Notes under the pieces: generated by a model
Database searches by the model: none
What the model was told of the DNA's origin: nothing
Seen by the model: the letters and a program-made list of their open reading frames with translations, nothing else
NCBI GenBank assembly: GCA_001839685.1
Contig: MLAK01000584.1
Coordinates: forward strand, 6,626 to 70,625
Direction of reading: 5' to 3'
DNA length: 64,000 nt
Source: Tritrichomonas foetus
Lineage: Eukaryota > Parabasalia > Tritrichomonadida > Tritrichomonadidae
Position numbers and translations under genes: made by a program
Shown: positions 48,925 to 56,955 of the stretch, piece by piece
How positions within the stretch are numbered: the stretch's first letter is position 1
Layout of the letters: every line of letters begins with the position of its first letter

Positions 48925-51066
48925 TTAAACATCATCATTCAAATACTTCATTGTAGGAACAGATTGCTCTAAAAGTGTTGGAAGTCTATCAAGTCTTTTT
49001 ACAATTAAATCTTCATATTTCTTTTTCAAAGCTTTAAAACAAGGTTTCCCATTTTTATCTAAAAGTCCATTTTCTTTTGTAAATTCTTCAGTATCAATTA
49101 ATACGATTTTTATTTTTTCAAATCCACGAGAATTATTTTCTTTTGCAACTTCATTAAATAAATTCAAAAGATATGTTTCAGCTGCCTTACTTTCTTTAAT
49201 TTCTATGATTCCTTCATTTCTCCATTCTCTCACCAATTCATCTGTTGGAATCACAACAGCAATTGGAAAATCAAGGTGGGAATCCGCATAAACAAAGATA
49301 TTTTTTACTCCTTTGGCACGCCCATACATTTCAGTCAAAGAACTTAATGAAATATAAAGTCCTTGACTTAATTTTATAACATTCTTAATATTATCAATCA
49401 CTTGCATTTTCCCACTACTTGTAATTCTTGCAATATCTCCAGTTTTTAACCATCCATCTTCAGTTTTTGTCTTTTGGGTCAGCTTTTGGTCTTTGAAATA
49501 TCCAGCAAAAACATTTGGTCCCCTAACGAGGACTTCACCGCATTTTGTTTCATTTGAACGTGGATTGTAACTCATTCCATCAATTGATACTAGTTTAACT
49601 TCACATGATGGAGCTATTAAACCATGAGTAACAGCAGAAACCGAATAAACTGGATCAACAGAAACGCAACCTGATGCTTCAGTAAGTCCATAGCCTTGAA
49701 TAATATTTGGCGTAATTGTCACTTGAAGAAATTCGAAAACATCTGGACGAATTGGAGCACCACCCGTTGCAATTAATCGAACACGGCCTCCAACAACATC
49801 TGTCAGGGAATTAAATGTGAATAATTCTGAAAAAAGGCTAATTGGATAACCATTTTGTAAATATAATTGTTTAGATTTCATTGCAATACCTAATAAAAGG
49901 CGTTGGAAGCCACTCATTTGAGAGATTACAGCACGGACTCCTTTCACAATGCGATTAAAGAAACGAGGAACTCCACATAAAACAGTTGGTTGAAGAACTT
50001 GAAGATCAGATATGAAATTTCCAGGACGACCTGAAGCAAAGCCAATTGATGATCCTTGTGAGATCAAGATTAATTCAACACAATGTTCGTAAACATGAGT
50101 GAGTGGTAAACACGAAAAATAAACATCTTTCTCGGTTACAGACGATCCTAAATTCGAAAGCCCAGCAGCTCCAGCAATTATATTTCTGTGGGTTAAAATG
50201 CATCCATTTGGAATTCCATTTGAACCAGAATGATATAAAATAAAAGCAGGATCATCTGGACAAGGAATATTAAATGAATTGTTTTTATAAATGAAATCAA
50301 CACTGTTATATTTAGATAAAGCACTTTTGACATTTTCATATGTGACAGTGTTGTTATATGAATTTAATTGATAATTTTCATGAGCTTTATTATTTTCATA
50401 ATTTTCATCATTTTGTTTTTCATAATTTTGATTGTTGTTTAAAAGAATAGCTTTCATAGTTTCTGGTGTCCAAATTCCAACTCCTGAAAAAGTTTCATGT
50501 GGTTCATTACTTCCAATCACGATAAGTTCTTTCAAATCAGGGAAAACATTTTCGTCTGTGGAAATTAAACTTTTAATTGCACTTAAATGCATTTTATGAA
50601 GGACCAAAACCCTACACTCAGCATGCTTGATTATAAATTGTCCAGAATTTGATGAAAGTTGATCATCAACTGGAACAACAACAAAAGAATTCAAAAAACA
50701 AGAAAAAGAAGAAATTTGCCACATTGTGCAGTTCGGACAATAAATTCCAACATGATCACCTTTTTGAAGACCAATATTTTGAAGGCATTTTGAAAAAATA
50801 AAAATATCTGATAAAAAATCAGAATATGTAAGAAACTCATATTCAGCCAAGTCACCGTTAATTAAACGTTTTCTATCGCCAAATAATTTGTTTTCTTTAT
50901 AGGTTTGTGAAGATTGAATGACGAGATCAGCCAATGTATAAGCTTCAGGAAATGGCCGAAGTGTTTGCATAAGCTGATTATTTAATAAATCTCGTGTAAT
51001 AATATTTCGATAGATAGGCGACTCATTTGGGTTTCTAGAGTCATTAAATGGAAAGATATTGCTCAT
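48925..51066 (-). CDS. long-chain acyl-CoA synthetase (AMP-forming)
   Basis: 713 residues from the ATG at 51066 (MSNIFPFND); the open frame extends six codons further only through GTG. It contains the ANL-family blocks: the P-loop YHSGSNGIPNG (about 280), where the usual PKG Lys is Asn, then GYGLTEASG (about 460), TGDIARI (about 545), and a C-terminal NGKPCFKALKKKYEDL with the family's late Lys. The length is normal for eukaryotic long-chain enzymes. It activates fatty acids to acyl-CoA with ATP for lipid remodelling; trichomonads depend on host fatty acids. A Glu/Asn-rich insert (about 210-245) is unusual. No membrane helix is evident. TCATT motifs sit 2-14 bases before the start. Confidence 0.92.
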   Translation of the reverse strand: MSNIFPFNDSRNPNESPIYRNIITRDLLNNQLMQTLRPFPEAYTLADLVIQSSQTYKENKLFGDRKRLINGDLAEYEFLTYSDFLSDIFIFSKCLQNIGLQKGDHVGIYCPNCTMWQISSFSCFLNSFVVVPVDDQLSSNSGQFIIKHAECRVLVLHKMHLSAIKSLISTDENVFPDLKELIVIGSNEPHETFSGVGIWTPETMKAILLNNNQNYEKQNDENYENNKAHENYQLNSYNNTVTYENVKSALSKYNSVDFIYKNNSFNIPCPDDPAFILYHSGSNGIPNGCILTHRNIIAGAAGLSNLGSSVTEKDVYFSCLPLTHVYEHCVELILISQGSSIGFASGRPGNFISDLQVLQPTVLCGVPRFFNRIVKGVRAVISQMSGFQRLLLGIAMKSKQLYLQNGYPISLFSELFTFNSLTDVVGGRVRLIATGGAPIRPDVFEFLQVTITPNIIQGYGLTEASGCVSVDPVYSVSAVTHGLIAPSCEVKLVSIDGMSYNPRSNETKCGEVLVRGPNVFAGYFKDQKLTQKTKTEDGWLKTGDIARITSSGKMQVIDNIKNVIKLSQGLYISLSSLTEMYGRAKGVKNIFVYADSHLDFPIAVVIPTDELVREWRNEGIIEIKESKAAETYLLNLFNEVAKENNSRGFEKIKIVLIDTEEFTKENGLLDKNGKPCFKALKKKYEDLIVKRLDRLPTLLEQSVPTMKYLNDDV

Positions 51067-51067
51067 T

Positions 51068-51080
51068 AATGAACAAATGA
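51068..51080 (-). promoter_or_regulatory. two initiator-like TCATT motifs before the acyl-CoA synthetase
   Basis: The minus strand reads TCATTTGTTCATTAATG. Both motifs lie within 15 bases of the ATG at 51066 and support that start. Confidence 0.45.
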
Positions 51081-52950
51081 ACACTTTTTAAATAGAAGCT
51101 TTTCAAAAATAATTTTAATATCGTACTTTTTAAATGATTTATATCAAAAAAATATCAGGTATTTGAATGGCATTGATTGAATCATTCTAATTTTTCTATA
51201 CTCGAACATTTTTTTTGAATGGAAAAATAACCGTTTTTATTTAATTTTACATCATTTTATGTGAAATCGCATTATTGATTTCCTGTATCGAGTTTTCGAA
51301 GCAATTCGTTTTGTTATTGTGTTAAATATATATTTCATTCATCACTTAAGCCATTAAACTTTGTGCGCATTTTTCGGTTTCCGATTGCATTTTGAATTGA
51401 AACTGTCAAATTCTTCAAAATGTAAAATCACAAATTCTGTCACTCCTAAATAACAATTTGGTGACTTATAATGATCATATTTAAAAGATAATTTTTGTTT
51501 TTTAAGAATATTTCTAATCATTTTACTCTTGTTCTGATAATTAATATCATAAAAGAGAAATTATGATGATATTCTGCAAATTTACGATTTAAAGAATTAT
51601 GAAAATGCAAATTATAGGTCAAATTTATTGGATATCCTTCAGATTCAAACAAAACAAAAATCTTATTTATGATAAAATAAATGAATTGTTCTTTTGAAAA
51701 TCTTCCTGATAAAATTTTATTTTATACTAATTCTTTGTATTATCACCAAACTATTGGCCTAGATGTTTCAAATTGATTAATATTTTTCGTTATCAAGAAC
51801 AGTGAGAAGTCTGAGTTTGGTGATAGTAGAACTTTATGGGACAAATAAAGATTAAAAATCATCATAATTCATTACAAAAATAACAAATTTCTCTTATTCA
51901 CCAGGAAATTTTATGAGGAATGAAATCATTCAAATTAGCTTCTGAATTCACCTCTTCCTATTGTTTTATCAATATATTATATGATAATAAATAGCAATCA
52001 CTCTTCTAATGACTTTTAAAAATCTTTTTGAAGTTTGATATGATGTTTCATAAAAATATGGAGTTGAACTCTTTTTGGAACAAATTTCTATTAAGTCAAA
52101 ATCATCTTCACAAGATTCTATTCATATGAATTATCCTTTCGCCCTTCATCTAAAAAACAAGAAATATAAAATTGGTCCCCAATCGTTCTAATAAAGAAAG
52201 AAAGAAGGAGAAGAAGGAAAAGAAGATGAAGAAGAAAATCACGATAAAGCTTAGATGGTCATTCATATTATTTAGCTCATTCCTTACTTAAAATTATAAT
52301 TTCATTGGATACATTACTGATACCAAACAGTCATACTTTTCCAATGACATTACTTTTTCGATTAAATCTTTTTTTATTTCAGAAGATAATGATAATATTG
52401 AATCACTTTGAAAGACTATAGAAATAACAGGATATTCTTGTCTGGCAATATGGAATCATAATTGTATATGCCATGATTATCTATGATTTTGGGCACAATA
52501 TTTCTCGGATTAAAAGTAATTGATTCAACATATTTTTCAGTGACAATATTTATGCTAATATGATATACATTTTATCTTTATATAAATTCATATTTATTTT
52601 AATTAAAATTCATAATCATTTAATTATAATGTTATACATATGTATACATTAATTATACAAAAAATAATTTTATATTTTTTCGAGAAATTGTGATGTAAAA
52701 AATGACAATTCAGTGAAACTTGATTTACTCATGAGTTTAACACAAAAAAACTAAACTTTTTCAACGTGTTTACAATTGATTTTTATCTCTAAATGAGTGT
52801 AATTGAGTATAATTCACAAAATTCAAAATCACATATTTAAATATTTCTTTTAAATTGAAGTATATTCAAATATTTATGATGTCATAGTGAATTTTTCCGA
52901 GATTAAACTTCCATCAAATCATTCTTCATCATCAACAAAAAGAATTAAAG
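51081..52950. other. 1.9-kb gene-free AT-rich stretch
   Basis: No coding frame. A purine-only tract of 46 bases with a single T lies at 52193-52238. On its 3' side the upstream region of the kinase carries TCATTC and TCATCATC. Confidence 0.5.
52193..52238 (+). repeat. polypurine tract
   Basis: 45 of 46 bases are A or G (GAA/AAG-rich). It could form triplex or unusual structures and lies about 0.7 kb upstream of the kinase gene. Confidence 0.8.
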
Positions 52951-54102
52951 ATGACTGAAATAAAAACAGGAACAGTTATTCGAGGATACAAATTTCTCGA
53001 AAAGATTGGTCACGGCGGCTACTCAGATGTGTATAAAGTAATTAATGAACGATTTGATATGTATTTTGTTGCTAAAGTACTTAAATTCACTCCACAATTT
53101 CCCCTGGAAGAACACCAAAATGGTTGTTCAAAAAATGTCACCCAATCAGCAGAAGATTTAGATCCAATTAATATTTACTCAATCTACGATCAAAATCAAA
53201 GCAATATCAATGGCACAACATGTGAAAGCTCACAAAGTGCAAATTCACTACTTAGTCTGCAGAATCACAGTCGTGAATTTGATCGAGCTTGGAAATCATT
53301 TGATGCCGAAGTTAACGCTTTATTGAAGCTTGACCATCCTCATATCATTAGACTCTATGACCATTTTAGAGACACTTCGAATTTTTATCTTATTCTCGAA
53401 TATTGTCCAAATGGATCACTCATGGACTTAATCCAAAAAGATAAAAAAGTTACAGGAAAACGCTTATTTGAAATTTCTAAGCAACTTTTGAATGCGTTGA
53501 GTTATATCCATATGATGGGTATCTCACATTGCGATGTGAAACCGCAAAATGTTCTGTTTGATGAATTTGGTAGAGTGAAGCTTGCTGACTTTGGAATAGC
53601 CACATTTGAAATGAGAGTAAAGAACCATAAATGCTCATATGCTTATGCCCCACCAGAAGTCCTCAAAGGAATCTCAGAATATGATACTTTGAAAAGTGAT
53701 GTTTGGTCAACTGGAATTACCTTAATATATGCATCAACAGGAAAGATGCCGTTCCAATGCGATACATTCGAGCAATTGTATAGCAATGTCGAATCTGAAA
53801 ATATAACGATTTCTTCAGATATGCCACATGAATTATTAATGATTGCCAAAAGTATGATTACATATGATCCATTGCACAGAATTACAATGAAGGAAGCTGA
53901 AAACCGACTAAACGAGATGGCGACTGTCACTTTGCCACCACTGAAGGGGCTTGAAAGAGGACACTATTCAAATATGCTCCTTTGTGAAGCAAAGAAATCC
54001 AAGTCACTGTACAAAACGCCATTTTTGACTCGAAGAATGATACTGAATTCAAAACCAAGCGTCAATAAATCTTCAAGTTTGCGTATGAATGTGAATCTCT
54101 GA
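52951..54102 (+). CDS. Ser/Thr protein kinase, non-RD, with large insert
   Basis: 383 residues. The kinase fold has a glycine loop (GHGGYSDVY, 20-28), Lys42 in VAKVLK, Glu120 of helix C, a catalytic loop HCDVKPQN (193-200), DFG at 213-215 and an APE-equivalent PPE at 234-236. The Arg before the catalytic Asp is Cys, so this is a non-RD kinase and its activation loop may not need phosphorylation. About 70 Asn/Ser/Gln-rich residues (48-115) are inserted between strand 3 and helix C. The 70-residue C-terminal tail is basic. Closest in style to NAK/NEK-like or CAMK-like eukaryotic kinases; I cannot assign a family. All residues needed for phosphotransfer are present. Confidence 0.92.
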   Translation: MTEIKTGTVIRGYKFLEKIGHGGYSDVYKVINERFDMYFVAKVLKFTPQFPLEEHQNGCSKNVTQSAEDLDPINIYSIYDQNQSNINGTTCESSQSANSLLSLQNHSREFDRAWKSFDAEVNALLKLDHPHIIRLYDHFRDTSNFYLILEYCPNGSLMDLIQKDKKVTGKRLFEISKQLLNALSYIHMMGISHCDVKPQNVLFDEFGRVKLADFGIATFEMRVKNHKCSYAYAPPEVLKGISEYDTLKSDVWSTGITLIYASTGKMPFQCDTFEQLYSNVESENITISSDMPHELLMIAKSMITYDPLHRITMKEAENRLNEMATVTLPPLKGLERGHYSNMLLCEAKKSKSLYKTPFLTRRMILNSKPSVNKSSSLRMNVNL

Positions 54103-54352
54103 ATCTCGAAATAAGTTTGATTATGTATTTTGTTAATAAAGATAAACTATTCCACTATATTTTCCTCATCCTTTAAGTATTTTGAGGTGATTTATGAATA
54201 TACACACCAAGGAATTTCCGTCTTATTAATCATTTCTCATGCATAGCCAATGTGCATCTGTATTAAAACCATATGTGAAAAAGAGTACTACCAAGTATGA
54301 ATAAAATCCTCTTTCCTATGACTCATATGCTATGAGATATAAAATAAGGGAC

Positions 54353-54552
54353 AAAGTGGGAAAACATCATGAAGACTAAAAAGGGTTATTGGGATGTGAA
54401 CTTTGATGGTTCTTTGAGTCACTTCGGAGGAAGCGCGACGAGTGAATACGATTGAGGGAGCGCAGTGAATTGGATCCATGGTTAAGCCAGCGCCTCCTAC
54501 AATGACCGAATGAGTCGAAGGGGCCCACAAAGTCACATCACATTTCCACTTT
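54353..54552 (+). ncRNA. structured non-coding RNA candidate, Pol III-type end
   Basis: A GC-rich island in AT-rich flanks: by hand count 68 of 130 bases are G or C at 54401-54530. It folds as a rod. Helix A pairs 54353-54362 with 54543-54552. Helix B pairs 54393-54405 with 54528-54539 (one bulge). Helix B2 pairs 54408-54415 with 54518-54525. Helix C pairs GGAGG and GCGC at 54426-54436 with GCGCCUCC at 54490-54497. A run of six T at 54550-54555 follows the closing stem, as at a Pol III terminator, and TATAAAA lies just upstream at 54338-54344. RNase P/MRP, SRP and U RNAs were considered, but none of their conserved motifs fits well. The opposite strand's 76-codon ORF starts at TTG and is dismissed. 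Confidence 0.55.
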
Positions 54553-54555
54553 TTT
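54550..54555 (+). terminator. oligo-T run after the RNA candidate
   Basis: TTTTTT directly at the end of the closing helix is the usual RNA polymerase III stop. It also pairs partly into the helix. Confidence 0.4.
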
Positions 54556-54722
54556 GTCAAATATGAATGTTGTTAATAATGGAAAAAGATATGATTTCAA
54601 ATTTAAATAATTAAAAAAAGTTTAATAATTCAGTTTTTCATTTCAATTTCAAAATGAAAAAAACTGAGATTAAAAAAAGAAGATTATCGTAATCTTCGAT
54701 ATAAAAAGCAAGTCATGCGATC

Positions 54723-55190
54723 TCACGACCAGAAAAGGTCGCTTTCATCACATGAGAACACGAAGTTGTCCGTGCTGCTTTGCTGAAATTGTTCTTCTCC
54801 AAAAAGTAAGAAGAAGTCTTCTTGGTCGATAACAATGTTATCAACTACTTGTGGAGGATTATCCACGAAAACAAATTCTACTGGGTCTTCGGTTTTGGGC
54901 GATGACTCAGAAGAGGCAGGTGGGGATGGGGGTGTCAGATTTAACTGGCGAGTAGATTCTCTGGTAAGCATCGGCGTAGATGAGGGTTTTGGAGCCTTCT
55001 GGTGATTCCTCTGCCTCCTCTGGCCAGCAAGCGATCCGGATTTGACGCGTGCAACCTTGTTTATCTTGTGGGCTCTTTCCATTCCTTCGATTAGAGATCC
55101 TTTAGAATCGAGCTTATGTTCTTCTTTTGGTTTGTTGGGCTCGATCCACCATATGCTCCTTAGCTTTCGATTATTTCGAACGTATGACAT
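54723..55190 (-). CDS. small protein with basic centre and acidic C-terminus, unrecognised
   Basis: 155 residues from the ATG at 55190 (MSYVRNNRKLRSIWWIEPN). The frame is open further upstream, but that part is AT-rich with hydrophobic runs and starts at a non-ATG codon, so it is probably leader sequence. The N-terminal half is Lys/Arg-rich and the centre is Pro/Ser-rich. The end is acidic with aromatic residues (QEDFFLLFGEEQ) and finishes ESDLFWS. The basic-then-acidic plan with aromatic residues resembles small transcription activators, but no domain is recognised. GC content is higher than in neighbours. The structured RNA candidate lies 170 bp downstream. Confidence 0.6.
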   Translation of the reverse strand: MSYVRNNRKLRSIWWIEPNKPKEEHKLDSKGSLIEGMERAHKINKVARVKSGSLAGQRRQRNHQKAPKPSSTPMLTRESTRQLNLTPPSPPASSESSPKTEDPVEFVFVDNPPQVVDNIVIDQEDFFLLFGEEQFQQSSTDNFVFSCDESDLFWS

Positions 55191-55674
55191 GGGAGACTGA
55201 GTGGTTGGACTACTTTTTGTTCTAGAAATAAAAATGGGTGAAATGATGTGATGTGATATTGTAAGTTTCCTTTTTCTGATAAAAAATATATGAAAAAGTG
55301 GAAAAAAATTTCCGAAAACATATTTTTTGAATGAAGCTTTATTCAAAAAAATATGATATCTATCAAATATTGTACTCAATAATAATAACAATTCATATGA
55401 AATTAATTCATGTAATGATTATTTAATAAATTCTATGAAGTAATTTTTGAAAATGAATGAGCTCATTGTCTGAAAAATAATTTTTCATAATGAGTTTTGA
55501 ATTAGGTGTAAAAAATATTGAATGGAGACTTGAGGAAGTTACTCATGTTATGATATTATATTTATTCACATTTTAAACCAAAATAACTTAATATCGAAAA
55601 GAACAATTGGGTAAATCCTAAACGTTTTTCACAATATTGAAAGAAAAATTGAAATGATTGGCGATGATATCTTT
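55191..55674. other. gene-free AT-rich stretch
   Basis: Upstream region of the small gene; ends at the target duplication of mobile element copy 3. Confidence 0.5.
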
Positions 55675-55682
55675 ATCAAAAG

Positions 55683-56778
55683 AGATGTATACAAACTAAC
55701 TAGTTCTAGATGTAGAAGACTATTGAGAGATCTAAATGAATAATTGTTGATATTATTGTCATCTAAAAATTATTTATTTGTAATCCTATTAATAATATAT
55801 AAATATTATAATTTAAAAATCAAGATACAGAGAAAACCAAATCCAAAAAAAAATTGTGAGAAAAAAATAAACCCCACAGAAATTTCTGAGAATTATTGAG
55901 ATAAAAAGTGATTTTATAGCATTAATATCTTGATTATTTCTTATCATAAATCGTGCTTTTTATTATCATATGACCATCCATCGAAAATTATAATGTTTTC
56001 CAAAATACAAAAATGAAGTATAAAAAAAATATTAATAATTTTGATATAAATAAAAAAAATTTAGGCATCAATGAGAAGATTACGAATGTTTTGCCATCTA
56101 AATGGCGAGTCATCAGAAAATTCACTTGGCATCGAGTCTGGAAAAAAACATATTGGATTCCATTTTTCTTGATTTGGTCTTTCAATCGTTGTATCTGTAT
56201 CCCTGCTTGAGAATGTGCTGTTGAGGACTGCCAGTCTATTTTCTTCATATACTAAAATTTTATGGCAGAAAAGATTTCAATACATTCATATTTGTCAAAT
56301 GGAAATTGAATGAATTCACCATCACTGAGTTAAAACTATCAAAATTTTCGCGATTTTTAATTAAAAATCGATAGAAGAAGTGTAAATAGAATTATGGTAA
56401 GCAGTATTATAATCTTTGTGATTCTTGGAAAAAAAGCTTCTCACAATTTTTTTTTAGGCTTTCTCCAAAATCGCTCTTTTTTCGGTTTAATTGTTGCAAA
56501 ATTTCAAAACTATGAATAAATATGGCTCATAACTATAAAAAATAGATTTAACAATTGACTGAAAGCTGTTCACCCGAAAACTGAAACAATAGCTTCTTCT
56601 GAATCATTTTCGAAATATTTTTGAATTCGGCCATTTGCGAAGTTTGCGATAAGGGAAATTTTCGTCATTCTTTTAGCTATTTGGGTTTTGATTTTTGACT
56701 GATGGTATTAAGTAATACTGATGATAAGGATCATTTTAGTGATTTCGTACGTTAAGACTATTTGGTTTGTATACATCT
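55683..56778 (-). mobile_element. 1096-bp TIR element, copy 3 (inverted)
   Basis: Reverse complement of the elements at 1705 and 14095, with the same 1096-bp length and inverted ends. It is flanked by ATCAAAAG at 55675-55682 and 56779-56786, an 8-bp target duplication different from the one at copy 1. The 86-codon ORF lies at 55988-56248 on the minus strand. About nine differences from copy 2 were seen by eye. It inserted between two genes without breaking either. Confidence 0.9.
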
Positions 56779-56955
56779 ATCAAAAGTTAAACATCGAAAA
56801 TATTTATCACATATTTTGTGTTCAAGGTGAAATATATAATTGAACAAATATTCGTCATATCTTGAAAAATCTTTTTTATAATATTTTCGAAATAGGTAAT
56901 TTTCAAAGACTATAAAAGTAAATTTCCGATAGTATATTTATTAAAATACAAATAA

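Noticed and set aside
54353..54552. Assignment of the RNA to SRP, RNase P or MRP
   Set aside because: The SRP GGAA/AGCAG pair and the RNase P CR-V motif are not found; left as unassigned.
54330..54560. 76-codon minus ORF over the RNA candidate
   Set aside because: Starts at TTG, and the strand is better explained by base-paired RNA on the plus strand.
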